Positions 12,201 through 22,726 of a stretch of 64,000 nucleotides of DNA are shown piece after piece. Every line of letters begins with the position of its first letter. The first letter of the stretch is position 1. A program made the translations under genes and the position numbers. The notes under the pieces were generated by a model. That model was not told the DNA's origin. It searched no databases and saw only the letters and a program-made list of their open reading frames with translations. Source of the DNA: Hydrangea macrophylla (lineage: Eukaryota > Streptophyta > Magnoliopsida > Cornales > Hydrangeaceae); assembly GCA_033977485.1 (NCBI GenBank), contig CM066995.1, forward strand, positions 52,575,162-52,639,161. The letters are read 5' to 3'.

Positions 12201-13421
12201 AATAGATACATGTTTTTTCATCAATGTTTCGTAAAAAAAAAAACCATAAAATGGTGCCAAAATGGAAAGAAAAGCAATAAAATGCTCTTCAAAGAGAGTA
12301 TGTATCTGTCTTGTTGGCTTACTTATGACAGGTAGGTCCATCTCAAGCCCCACAAGCTCAAGTAGCTTAAAACCATCCATGTCTGGCATATGCACATCAC
12401 TTATAACCAAATCAAAGTTGTGTTTGTTCTCTCTCAACATCTTCAGAGCCGTGATTGCTTGGTTGGTCGTCGTAACTGCAAATCAATAACCCATTTTTTT
12501 TATTTTTTATTTCTTTTTAAAGCCAAACAGGTTCCCAAAAAAAATTCGAGGGATCGGAAATCACAACCATAGATCAATAAAATCAAAACATATATAGTCA
12601 AAAACCCAATCCAAGATTATGAAGAAAAGATCAATTATTGATGTATTTGCATCAAAAACTCAAATTGGATTTAAATTAGTCCAAACATGGACAAAAACCC
12701 AATCCAAGATACAACGAAAAGATCTATCATTGTGTTACTTAAAAGTCCAATATATGCAACAAAAAGTCAAATTGGATTTAAGTTGTAAAATCTATTATCT
12801 ATCTTATTTTCAGGAAGATCTCTTTTTTCAGTTCTGCGAAAATGAGAAATTTAGATCCCACGTGCAATCAATTTAACAAAATCATAGAGATTGGTGATTT
12901 AATCATCTAAAGTACAAGTTAACAAAAACTAGAAAGAAAGGGCTTCACAAACACCAAATACAAGAAAATCTAAAAAGAAAATCCATGAAGTGCGAGAGAG
13001 AGAGAGAGAGAGAGAGTATTTTTGTAGATTCCTTTCCAAACACCAAATGAAGAACAAAAAGTCAACAATAATATGCCAAACTAAAGAACCAATCTCCAAA
13101 ATCCTCAATACAAGTTTCATAAGATAGTAGATTTGAGTTCACTTGTACAATATTCACTCACAAACACCAAATCAAGAACAAAATCTTATCAAAAACCCAC
13201 AAATCTAAGAACCCCATTACATAGAATCTCACCCAAAAAAAAAAAAATCAAACAACTAAACCAATTTTAAGAAACAAATAAGTAATCAAACCATGGTATT
13301 GGCATTTCCGAAGCAGAGAGTCCAACAATCTAAGGCAAGTTGGGTCATCGTCGACGGCGAGAACTCGCATACCCACCGGAAACCGATCACTGGGTTCATC
13401 AATTTTCTGCTCCACTGTCAT
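9202..13421 (-). CDS. Type-B response regulator (ARR10/ARR12-like transcription factor)
   Basis: Nuclear effector of cytokinin phosphorelay: the receiver takes phosphate from AHP proteins and the GARP domain binds DNA. Exons on the minus strand are 13421-13292, 12475-12323, 11455-11063, 10502-10426 and 10344-9202; all junctions keep frame and give about 631 codons, near the family norm. [18 protein letters not shown] gives the acidic pocket (D24-D26), [11 protein letters not shown] the phospho-acceptor D70 and LLKPI the conserved K119. An acidic linker with [14 protein letters not shown] and KKPR (likely NLS) precedes the GARP domain, from [18 protein letters not shown] to NVASHLQ and KYRLYLKR. 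A Gln/Asn/Ser-rich C-terminus follows, as in activation regions. Intron 4 starts GC. The frame ends KEVR-stop, but AAAGAG-GTACGG could also be a donor to an unseen last exon. The start is the ATG before TVEQ. Confidence 0.93.
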
Positions 13422-13705
13422 TTTCTGATTTGAAAATCAAATTTGAAAGAGTTGTGATTTTTTTCTTCTCTCGCTCTAGAGATTTACTAAACTTTCTAAT
13501 CTATTAAAGGAGAGAGAAATGCATATAGGGAAAGAAAATATGTCAGCTTAAAGAAGAGATTAATTAGCTAATGTTGATTGGTCTTTGATGGAATTAATAA
13601 TTTATAAGTTAATGTGTAGAGAGAGAAAGAGAGAGAATTTAAAGGAGTACTAACAGAATGGAGTCTATATAGTAGGGAAGAGAGAGAGAGAGATAAAGGA
13701 ACAAA
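13422..13705 (-). promoter_or_regulatory. Proximal promoter / 5' UTR of the response regulator
   Basis: Reading on the minus strand, a TATA-box candidate CTATATAGAC lies at about 13663-13672, some 245 bp upstream of the ATG. GA/CT-rich tracts lie around it (13613-13636 and 13679-13693) and in intron 1 (12991-13013). Transcription start is not determined. Confidence 0.5.
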
Positions 13706-14243
13706 TTACCAGTAAAAGCAATATCAGTTCGAATCTAATCCAGTTACAAAAAGTTGGATAGACTTTTGAATAATATTTTTTTTTACTTTACCAAAATGGT
13801 GATTTTCTTTGGGTTAGCGTCAAATTTTATATTATATTGGAAGGAGATGTATTTTATTTTTGGTCTTGTACTTGTCATATACTTTTTGTATTTTAAGACT
13901 TATGAGAAAACAATAACTTAAATCACTGTTCATTTCATGCTCTTCAAATTTTTGGAGTAGTTGGCGGTCAGGAGTTACTTGATTCATATTTTTGGAAGTT
14001 TAAATAGGTTCCAATCTGAAGAAAAAAAAAAAAAAAAAAAATCCAATCATATTTATATTTGAGCATGATTTAAGTTAGGTATATTTTAAATTCTTAATTG
14101 ACTTGAAATTTACCACACGGTCCACACCCAATTTTATCCACACTTATGTTGACTTGGCCTTTGATAATTTAGGCATTCAAAATTCGCAATTTTATGTAAA
14201 TGTTGTTATTAAATCAAACAAAGAGCAACTTAAATATATTTGA
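13706..14243. repeat. Response-regulator upstream segment, duplicated at 49914-50444
   Basis: From TTACCAGTAAAAGCAATATC to about TATATTTGAA the segment is closely similar, in the same orientation, to 49914-50444. It lies just upstream of the TATA candidate. The copies differ by substitutions and small indels, including a 19-A run at 14023-14041 that the other copy lacks. The left edge lies at an A/T dinucleotide (13705/13706), the point at which a Helitron 3' end joins the second copy. Confidence 0.8.
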
Positions 14244-14829
14244 ATTTCCTATCAAATATCTACCACATAAATAAAAAAAGAGAAGGCATTGAACAGTATA
14301 CATTCTTCATTTCTACAGTGTTCGCCTATTCGGGCAACTTTGCCCTTGGCTTTTTTGTTTTTTTGTTTTTTTTTTTCCTTTTTTTTCACTTCTTATGTAT
14401 CATTTGTTATTAGTCTAGGGGTAGTTTTGTCTTTTTTGGGCATTCATGAACAGTTCTCACTGTTCATCTATTTAGTGTATGATTGTTTTGCCCTCATTCC
14501 CCCGCGCATTTTTTTTTTTCCTTTTTATTGTGTAATATTTTGGGGTTTATGAATTTGTGTAAGGGTATTTTTGTAAGTTCAAGAAAATGATTATTTTTTG
14601 GTCAATTTTTTAAATTTTATTTAATATCAAAATGAGAATTTAATCAATTCTTTAGCAAAAACGAGATTGGCTTGTGTTTTTTTTTTCTTTGTTTTCCCTT
14701 TTCCCAAACAAGGCACTATTGTGCCTTAGACAAAAGTAAAAAATTGTGGCTCCTTGGCTGTCAACCCCATTTAGGGCCATGTTTGGCATACCGATTTTGG
14801 GCTTTGTTATTTTTATTCCCAAACAAGGC

Positions 14830-14881
<52 letters not shown>

Positions 14882-15189
14882 TTTGGGTTGTTTTTTTTTT
14901 TCAAAAAAAAAAATTTCCCTTGAAAAAGAGGACCCCCTCTCCCTCCCCCCCCTATTTTGTTTTTTTTTTTTTTTTTTTTTTTTGTGTTTTTACGATTTTG
15001 GTTGGTTTTTGTTTGTTTTGTTCTCTTGTTTTTTTTTTTTAAATGTTCTTGAATTTAATTTTATACCCATACCTTAAAATAAAAAATAAAAGCAAAAAAA
15101 ACCCATTTTGTGTGTGTGTGTGTGTGTTTTTTTTTTTCCTTGAAAAGATGGAATTGGCCTATAAATTGAATTTACACAAAATGCATACC
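14244..15189. other. Low-complexity T-rich and CT-rich DNA, no gene
   Basis: Contains a (CT)n tract at about 14836-14878, several poly-T runs and a (GT)n tract near 15111-15127. The long open frames here, including 14289-14552 and 14746-15042, are Phe/Ser/Leu repeats produced by these tracts. Confidence 0.7.
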
Positions 15190-15668
15190 CATTTTATGTC
15201 TGTGTGCAAGACTTATATAAGTGTAGTGATCTTGGAGCCCAAGTAAAAATTGTGGCTTCCAATTATACGCACGCAACATAAAATTTGTCCACATAAAAAC
15301 AATCATTGCTTTCAACCATTTGAGCTCAGTTTGTTTAGTTCAGTTGATCTGTAATTTAGTTTAGATTGTTAGTTAGCTTTATAAAATATGTTAAACATAA
15401 TTATTAGGGACAAAAATGTAAGCAATGTAATATTGTATCTTATTAATGGTTTTTATCATAAATCATAGGGTACCTTAGAGGCACAGTCTTTAAGCACTAA
15501 TACAACTAAGAATACTAAGGGTTGTAAAATTAAAGTTATTGGGTTAACAATTTATAACACATGTATTATCTTATCAAAAATAATACAATTACTATAAATA
15601 ATACACAGTAGTAAAATAAAAATGGTATTTCATTTATTATTAGGGACACGAAAATACAGGCTGCTACA
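15190..15668 (-). repeat. Element A 3' LTR, truncated
   Basis: Closely similar to 24296-24770 of the other LTR, ending in the same GCTGCTACA. The counterpart of the other LTR's first ~765 bp (TGTGACGCC end) is missing, so the outer boundary and target duplication are lost. Confidence 0.85.
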
Positions 15669-15712
15669 TCACTCTCTCCTTAATAAGGACTCCGTCCCGG
15701 AATCTAAGCTGA

Positions 15713-16377
15713 CTAATCATGAAACAACTCCGGGTACTTAGTTCTCATTTCTGATTCCAATTCCCAAGATGCTTCATTCTCATCATGATACTTCCACTGA
15801 ACTTTCACTAGAGGAATGCCTTTGTTCCGCAACTTCTTCGTATTGTGATCTAGAATACACACAGGTCTCTCTCTATAAGTGACGTTCTCGTGGATCTCTA
15901 TGTCATTGAAATCAATTGCATGTGATAGGTCACCCTTGTACTCTCTCAACATAATGATGTGAGACGTTATGTACTCCAGACATCTTTGGTGGTAACACGA
16001 GTCGATAGGCTACTTTCCCAATGCATTCCAGTATCTCAAACGATCCAATAAAACTAGGTGACCACTTACCTCTCTTTTGTCCAAAATGTACAACTCCTCG
16101 AATTGGTAAAACTTTCAAGAGTACATGATCTCCGACAGCGAATTCTTTGTCTTTTCTATGTTTATCTGCGTAGCTCTTTTGTCTACTCTGTGCTGCACGC
16201 ATCATATCTTTCACAACTGTGATCTTCTCATTGGTCTCTCTAACCAAATTTGGTCACAACAGCTCTTTGTCTCCAATCTCTTCCCAATAAAGCGAGAATC
16301 GATACGGTCGTCCAATACAATGCTTCAAATGGGGCCATCCCTATACTCGAATGGTAACTGTTGTTGTAAGCAAATTC
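15713..16377 (-). pseudogene. Element A integrase C-terminus and chromodomain
   Basis: Two overlapping minus-strand frames. 16247-15930 encodes the integrase C-terminal region (QKSYADKHRKDKEFAVGDHV and FIGSFEILECIGKVAYRL), and 15952-15713 encodes LVKVQWKYHDENEASWELE..YPELF, a chromodomain typical of plant chromoviruses that helps direct integration to chromatin. The frame change near 15945 and stops near 16245 show decay. Upstream integrase (LTEF-AYNNSYHSS) is split from this part by LTR1. Confidence 0.85.
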
Positions 16378-16447
16378 TGTAATACCCCGTATTTTCAATA
16401 AATATTTAATGCAGAGAGATTCTATATACTTCCTTTGACCATTCATA

Positions 16448-16645
16448 AAATTTGATCTTCGATCGATCGAAGCTCGTTCGAGCGATCGAGCATCTTCATA
16501 GTCAAGCGATCGAACCTTTTTCGAGCGATCGAAACCCTACTGACATAAATTTAATACGTGGTCCCCACTTCAATCGATCAAACTGTTTTCAATCGGTCTA
16601 ACCTGACCGTTCTGATCTCGATCGATCGAACTACGCTCGAGCGAT
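16448..16645 (+). repeat. LTR1 word block A (TCGATCGA/GCGATCGA)
   Basis: About six copies of GATCGATCGAA or GAGCGATCGAA, several preceded by TTC so that longer palindromes form, separated by unlike 10-30 bp spacers. It lies upstream of the presumed TATA box. Confidence 0.75.
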
Positions 16646-16708
16646 CGAACTTGGTAATTATCAGATTTCCAGATTTCCCGCAAACAATGCCATCTGCACT
16701 TCTTTCCC

Positions 16709-16720
16709 CTCTATATATAC
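16709..16720 (+). promoter_or_regulatory. TATA-box candidate of LTR1
   Basis: CCTCTATATATACACTGC fits a plant TATA box, followed about 25-40 bp later by TGTATATTGGGTG, a possible start region. Its position within the LTR suits a U3/R junction. Confidence 0.55.
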
Positions 16721-17147
16721 ACTGCATTCGTGTATATTGGGTGTTTGCTGACCCTTGTGAGTTGAGAGAGTGTGTGCTTGTGTGTTGATATATATTATAT
16801 ACGCATACATCCATATCTATATATATATACATACCTCCTCATATATATATATATATATATATACTCAGCTTGGAGAAGAGAAGAAGGAGAAGAAGAAGAA
16901 CAAGAAGAGGCCGAGAAAGAGAGACAGAAGAGACGAAGAGAGGAGCAGAGAGAAGTGGCCACCATTGGAGGAAGCTTGGAAGCTTTCAACCGAGCCAAAC
17001 GCGCCCTTAACGACTTTCGGTGAGTTCCAAACTCACTCGGTAACTTAGTTATGATGTTTTACATATTCTGGACGTATTAATTATAACCCAAACACCCCTA
17101 GCACATTCTGCACGTTTCTTGGCAGAATCTGTGGAAGACGAAGTTCG

Positions 17148-17312
17148 ACCGATCGAACTGAGTTCAATCGATCGAACATCACTGAGTCCCAATCGATCGA
17201 ACTGAGTTCAATCGATCGAGACCACCTTAACTTCGATCGATCGAGAAGACTTCAATCGATCGAACATCACTTTGCCTCAATCGATCGAGAGGACCTCAAT
17301 CGATCGAACCCG
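17148..17312 (+). repeat. LTR1 word block B (AATCGATCGAA)
   Basis: About eight copies of (C)AATCGATCGA(A/G) or CGATCGATCGAG, alternately opening TTCAATCGATCG and ending GAACTGAG or GAACATCAC. It repeats the same word used in block A, downstream of the presumed transcription start. Confidence 0.8.
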
Positions 17313-17662
17313 AGCAGAACATGAATGTATTCCTTTCAGTTTATAATGCATAGTGCGTAGTTGTTTAATTGTTGTTTTATGTTCCTATTATGCGATATTA
17401 TGGATTACGGAGGTAATGGGATTCGATAACGAGTTTGAGATAACATAATGAGTAACGTAGTCGGGTTCGGAACGCTAAAAATAGTACGACGCGATAACGT
17501 AGTAAGTTTGAGATGATAATACTGGGTAGTATTGGATAAGTGAGAAGTGAGTCAGTAAGAGGTTTTGTATGTTCAAGGCTGTGTGAGTCGAGCTGATGAT
17601 TCGCTCAGGTTGAATCCAATAAGTGTATGTCAAGGATTTGATCAGGACCGTGAGAATTATGG

Positions 17663-17940
17663 GTGCACAGTACTCGCAAGCGTTCTTAAAAGCAGTGAAC
17701 AGTAAGAGTTCTTAAAAGCGGTGAACAAGAGTAGATGTGGCACGCCCATGATTTGAATTACCAGAGCTATGTATGTACAGTACTCGCAAGCGTTCTTAAA
17801 AGCGGTGAACAGTAAGAGTTCTTAAAAGCGGTGAACAAGAGTATGGGTACATCCATGGACCAGTCGTTATATGAGAACGATGTATGGGTGCTCGCAAGAG
17901 TTCTTAAAAGCGATATAGCGGTGAACAAGAGCACTGGTAT
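17663..17940 (+). repeat. LTR1 tandem hairpin array
   Basis: Three units share the core TTCTTAAAAGCGGTGAAC, duplicated within the first two. Outer arms pair: TACTC 17671-17675 with GAGTA 17729-17733; TACTC 17781-17785 with GAGTA 17839-17843; GTGCTC 17888-17893 with GAGCAC 17929-17934. Beyond those, unit 1 has GTGC..GCAC and unit 2 has ATGTAC..GTACAT. Arms differ between units but still pair. Confidence 0.75.
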
Positions 17941-18602
17941 GTTGTGCTGATATAATCAGTTCGAGATAGTTAGTTGGGTATTGTGAAATCAGTCTTAGAG
18001 TGGGAGTCAATAAGAATCGATTAATGATATGTCTGAATAATGAATGAGGAATATATATTTAGTACCACTGTCATATATTGTTCATAATGGTAATTATGTT
18101 ATTTCTATGAGACTGTGTTAGTTAGTACTCACTCAGCTTTCAACAAGCTGACGACCTTTATTGCCTGGACATTCCCCGTCCAGACTATCCTGTCCTTTAC
18201 AATACAGATGACGGAACTTATGACGATAATGATTACCCTGAAGGGAGTTACGTAGAGAATGGCCCCACTGATGCCAGTTATGCTGACGCCTATCCGTACG
18301 CTAGCTGAAGACCTGAAGATAGATAGTAGTTTATATTACTACTTTTCTTTTACTGTTGTACTTTGTAGTTTAACGGGTACTTGGGCATATATTGTCTCCA
18401 GACCTATTGTGATCCTGTGGACCGTACTCTAATGTTTGTAATAGATAGAACCGTGTTTATATTTCAGTTGTTTTACTGTTCCTGTTGTTCTTGTGAACTA
18501 GTACTATGTGGTGTGGATTATCAGTGACTTTCACTTGTCATTCCCTATGGACCCATAAAGGAAATTTATTTTTCTCTATTTATGCTGCTCCGGGGCGTGA
18601 CA

Positions 18603-19571
18603 AATTCAGTCAATGGAAGATGTATTTCCCATGAACTTTCAAAGTTTATAACACATGCCCTGATCATATATTCCATAACCTAATTGGTGCGTTCAGTTTG
18701 TCCATCAGTCTGTGGATGAAAAGCAGTACTTAAACTCAATGAGGTTCCCAAAGCTTCTTGAAGACTTTCCCAGAATCCTGAAGTAAATAGTGAATCGTGA
18801 TCTGATACAATAGACACTGGTACTCCGTGTAGTCGTACAACTTGCTGAATGTACATCCTACTCATCTTCTCTACCGTGTAGGTCATACTGTAAGCGATGA
18901 CGTGAGCGAACTTCGTCAAATGATCCACAATTACCCAAATAGCATCGTGGTGCTGCTGTGTCTAGGGCAATCCAACTACAAAGTCCATCGTGATGTGCTC
19001 CCATTTCCAACCTGGAACATGTAGGGGTTGCAAAAGTCCTAAAGGTCTTTGATGTTCAGCTTTCACTTGTTGACAAGTCAAACACTTAGACACGAACTCG
19101 ACTACATCCCTTTTCATTCCTTCCCACCAGAAATTTCTCTTCAGGTCCTTATACATTTTTGTTCCTCTTGGATGAACTGTCAATCTCGACCTGTGTGCTT
19201 CTTCGAGAATATCCTTTCTTAGACTGTCTGTGTTGGTCACACATAATCTATTCCTGCAACGGAGTGCTCCATCGATCCCAATTTTCCATTCCTTTGGGTC
19301 CTTTACTGACATTTTTTTGAAACCACAGTTGAAGATCGGTGTCTTTCTTTTGCGCTTCCAAAATACGACTGATATGTGTCGGTTGCACTATAAGGCATCC
19401 AAAGTGTTGTCCTTCGCCTTCTGTAGACACCTGAACATCAAATTCAGCTATCGTTTCCAAAGCTTTCCATTCTCTAACCATTAGAGATGCAACCATTCCT
19501 CGAGGTTTTCGACTTAAGGCATCTGCGACTACATTAGTTTTACCAGGGTGGGTATTCAAACATGAAGTCAC
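18603..19571 (-). pseudogene. Element A integrase: zinc-binding and catalytic core parts
   Basis: Minus-strand 19312-18962 has the integrase zinc-binding region (HRSRLTVHPRGTKMYKDL and CLTCQQVKAEHQRP) and leads into ITMDFVVGLP. 18928-18680 continues the core, MDHLTKFAHV..IVSDHDSLFTSGFW..TAFHPQTDGQTERTN, with the second Asp (SDHD) and the Glu (QTERTN) of the DDE triad. A TAG separates them at the GLP junction. 19571-19248 holds the RNase H/integrase linker (GKTNVVADALSRKP). The protein would insert cDNA into the genome; it is now broken. Confidence 0.85.
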
Positions 19572-20910
19572 AGTCCTTAATCAATTCCATCCATCAGCAT
19601 TGCCTCATATTCATCTCTTTCTAAGTAAATAAATACTTCAGACTCTTGTGATCGGAGAACAAATCAAACTTCTCTCCATATAGATAGTGTCTCTAGATAT
19701 TAAGAGCAAACACTACTACTGCCAATTCCAAATCATGAGTCGGGTAGTTCAATTCATTTGGCTTTAACTGCCTTGAACCATAAGCAATAACCTTGCTGTC
19801 TTGCATAAGTACATATCCCAATCCTTGATAGGATGCGTCACTGAAAATAGAAAACTTCTCGCCATCTCTTGGTATTGCTAGTACTGGTGCCGTGGTAAGT
19901 CTTTCTTTCAATTCCTAAAAAGCCTGCTCACGCTTATCATTCCATTCAAACTTCACATCTTTCTTAGTCAAACTAGTCAGAGGGGTTGCTATTTTTTGAA
20001 ATCCTTCTATGAATCTCCGATAGTAAACCGCGAGTCCAAGGAAACTTCTGACTTCTGTAGGATTGGTTTAGTTGAGTGTAATTTGAAATAGTATCAGTCT
20101 TTGATGAATCTACATCAATTCCTTGTCGTGAGACCACATGTCCAAGGAATTTCACCTCTTGAAGCCAAAACTCACACTTACTGAACTTCACATATAAATG
20201 ATGACTTTGAAGTGTCTGCAGTGTGAGTCATAAAGTTCGTTCATGTTCTTCTACTGTCCTTGAATAGATCAAAATATCATCAATGAAGACTATGATGAAT
20301 TGATCCAAATAAGGCCTGAACACTCTATTCATCAGATCCATGAACACTGTCGGGGCATTAGTTAATCCAAACGACATTACCAGGAACTCATAGTGACCGT
20401 TCCTCGTTCTAAAAGCTGTCTTTGGTACATCCTCTGGTCATACGAGTAACTAATGGTATCCTGACCATAGATCTATCTTGGAAAAGATCGTGGCTCCTGA
20501 TCAAACAGATCATCTATTCGGGGTAAAGGATACTTGTTCTTGATGGTGACTTTATTCAATTCTATGTAGTCAATGCACAACCGAAGTGATCCGTCCTTCT
20601 TCTTTATGAATAACACTGGTGCTCCCCAGGGTGATGTACTTGGGTGCACAAATCCTAGATCCTCAAGTTCTTGAACTTGTTTCTTTAGCTCCAACATTTC
20701 TATAGGGGCCATTATGTAAGGTGCTTTGGATATAGGGATAGTGTTAGGCACTAGATCAATACAGAAATCAATCTCCCTCATAGGTGGTAACCCAGAGATA
20801 TCCTGAAAATCATCCTCAAAGTCTCTGGCTATGGGTATTGATGAGATAGCCGCTTCTGTACTGGCAGTCTCGATGTTAGCTAGGCAATTGGTGAGGAATG
20901 TATTACTCAT
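19572..20910 (-). pseudogene. Element A reverse transcriptase and RNase H
   Basis: 20910-20473 gives the RT entry, ending [20 protein letters not shown] and [10 protein letters not shown]. The active site reads FIDDILIYS on the minus strand near 20262-20290. 19911-19693 gives the RNase H start ([18 protein letters not shown]), followed by ..RHYLYGEKFDLFSDHKSL with stops. Frameshifts near 20470 and 20190 and several TAG/TGA codons disable it. Order and motifs are standard Ty3/gypsy. Confidence 0.85.
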
Positions 20911-21055
20911 AGGGTTACACTAGAATTCAAAAGGTTGACCTCCAGGTACCGAAAAACTAATACTCTTCTTAACACAGTCCAACTTAGCGTGAAACTTAGT
21001 GAGCCAGCCAATTCCTAATATCACATCAAATTCTTTCATTGTTAAGACAACCAAA

Positions 21056-21280
21056 TTAGCTGGAAGATTTCGATTCTTTAGGTGTACAGGGCGACCCCTT
21101 GTATAGATGTTTTAGTGTGACAGTAGCTCCCAACAGTGAGACGGCATTCAAAGCTATGTCTAACTTTTGAGATACTATATTCACATTTGGAAGAATTTTG
21201 GCAACAATAAAAGAGTGTGTGGCTCCCGTGTCAAATAAGACTTTCACACGATGATCATAAAGTGTTAAAGTACCTTCCAT
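21056..21280 (-). pseudogene. Element A aspartic protease
   Basis: Minus-strand [20 protein letters not shown] then THSFI, with the retropepsin DTG triad. It sits between the gag zinc knuckles and RT as expected. The frame is lost after about 74 codons. It would mature the gag-pol polyprotein. Confidence 0.8.
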
Positions 21281-21289
21281 GACTTGCTG

Positions 21290-22415
21290 CTCTGGTTGCT
21301 CTTCATATTGGGTTCCCTCATACCCAGCTTCTTCGTAATTGCCTTCCTCATAACCTGCGACATCGGGAATGATAGCATTTATTTGGGCCTGTCCCTGCTG
21401 ACCATAGCTTCCTCCTTTGGGGGCATGACAATACTTGCTGATGTGACCAGTCTTGCCACAGTTATAACATACTGTATTCTGACAATTATCGCGCCTTGGT
21501 GCTTTGCAATCCCGAGATAGGTGACCGGGGATGCCACAATTGAAACAATTACTAGTACTCCCTCCTGTGCCTGATTGTGGCTAAGTCTGATAAGGGGCTG
21601 ACTGAGGTTTCCAATTTCCATTGAAAGTCCTCTTCTGACCCTGATTGTGATATCGTTGCTTGTTCCCAAATATTCCTTTTGTGGTGGGCGGAAGTCAAAT
21701 TGCTTGCGGCTCGATCGCATGACTTCTTCCAATTCGGTGGCCAGGTCCACGAGAGATTCAAATGTTTTGTCCAAGTGCCCAATAGTCATACGACGAATAG
21801 GCGAAGCCAATCCTTGATTATATTTTCGAATTTTCTTTTCATCTGTATCCACCATGTGTAGAGCAAATCTGGATAGCATCTCAAATAGAGTTGTGTACTC
21901 TTGTACTGACTTGTTTTCCTAGACTAGGCCATGAATTCTCTTTCTCTCTTGTGCCTCTCGGTCGCTGGGAAATACATTTCCAGGAATTTCCTCCTAAATG
22001 TAGTCTATGTCATTGTCCGTACAGCGTCTTCTCCCATAGTGGCTTTCACTGCCTCCCACCAATCTGCAGCAGCATATGTCAATTGGAATATTGCCAGCCT
22101 CTTCTTTTCCTAGTCAGTACAATCCATTGTCTCGAAGATGTGATCCATCTGCCTTAGCCACTATTTGGCCTTCCATGGTTCGACAATGCCAGCGAATTGC
22201 TCTGGTTGCAAGGCACAGAACCTTTCCAATCGTTGATCTCCAGTTTGACGAGGTGGTAATACATTCCCTTGATCGTTTTGATTTCTGTTGTTTTGGGTGA
22301 TTAGGTCTCCTATCCGTTCAATTCGCCGGACAAATGCCTCAAACATGCCAGTAAGATCGGCAGTTAGGGGTGCTCCCTCGATCAAACCATGGTTTCTGGG
22401 ACTCCTTCTTGCCAT
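21290..22415 (-). pseudogene. Element A gag (capsid and two zinc knuckles)
   Basis: Begins MARRSPRNHGLIEGAPLT near 22415. The capsid region (QPEQFAGIVEPWKAK, then WLRQMDHIFE, AADWWEAVKATMGEDAVRT, RRKFLEMYFPATEREKREFM) is interrupted by several TAG codons. Two CCHC knuckles, [14 protein letters not shown] and [14 protein letters not shown], lie at about 21553-21417. Gag packages element RNA. Most premature stops are explained by single transitions, consistent with long methylation and decay. Confidence 0.85.
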
Positions 22416-22726
22416 ACTATATCTTAAGTCCTGATAATACAAATGTTAACAATTTTAAACAATTGTAATAAGAAGTATAATTATCAAAACAATATTCAAA
22501 AAATATTTCTTTATATATATATATATATATATCTGTAAGCAGTTACATCAAGTATGTTCAGTTAATGCTTCTATCTAGTCAAAAGTGAGATTTTTGGGAC
22601 TACCAGTCCAATATACCAAAATATGGGAGTCATTGCCCTATATGCACCCTAGTGCTACCTATATATGCATCAATAACAAAAGGGGACTACCAGTCCAATA
22701 TTTACAACAGGACCAAATAGGGACAC

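Larger units (their letters stand above)
16378..18602 (+). mobile_element. LTR1: 2225-bp solo LTR nested in element A integrase
   Basis: Starts TGTAATACCCCG, ends CGGGGCGTGACA, and is flanked by the 5-bp duplication AATTC at 16373-16377 and 18603-18607. Removing it rejoins the integrase reading LTEF to AYNNSYHSS. There are no internal genes, so it is a solo LTR left by recombination. Contents in order: palindromic word block A, TATA candidate, leader, word block B, tandem hairpins, and a conserved 3' part shared with LTR2. Confidence 0.9.

Noticed and set aside
11871..12440. 91-codon minus frame read as a separate response regulator piece
   Set aside because: Its first part is exon 2 of the type-B regulator; the rest is intron read-through after the GTAAGC donor at 12322.
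14289..15077. Several Phe/Leu/Ser-rich open frames resembling membrane proteins
   Set aside because: They are translations of poly-T and (CT)n tracts.
16770..17048. Overlapping frames around 16770-17048 (both strands)
   Set aside because: They lie in the LTR1 leader and come from TA and GAAGAA repeats.
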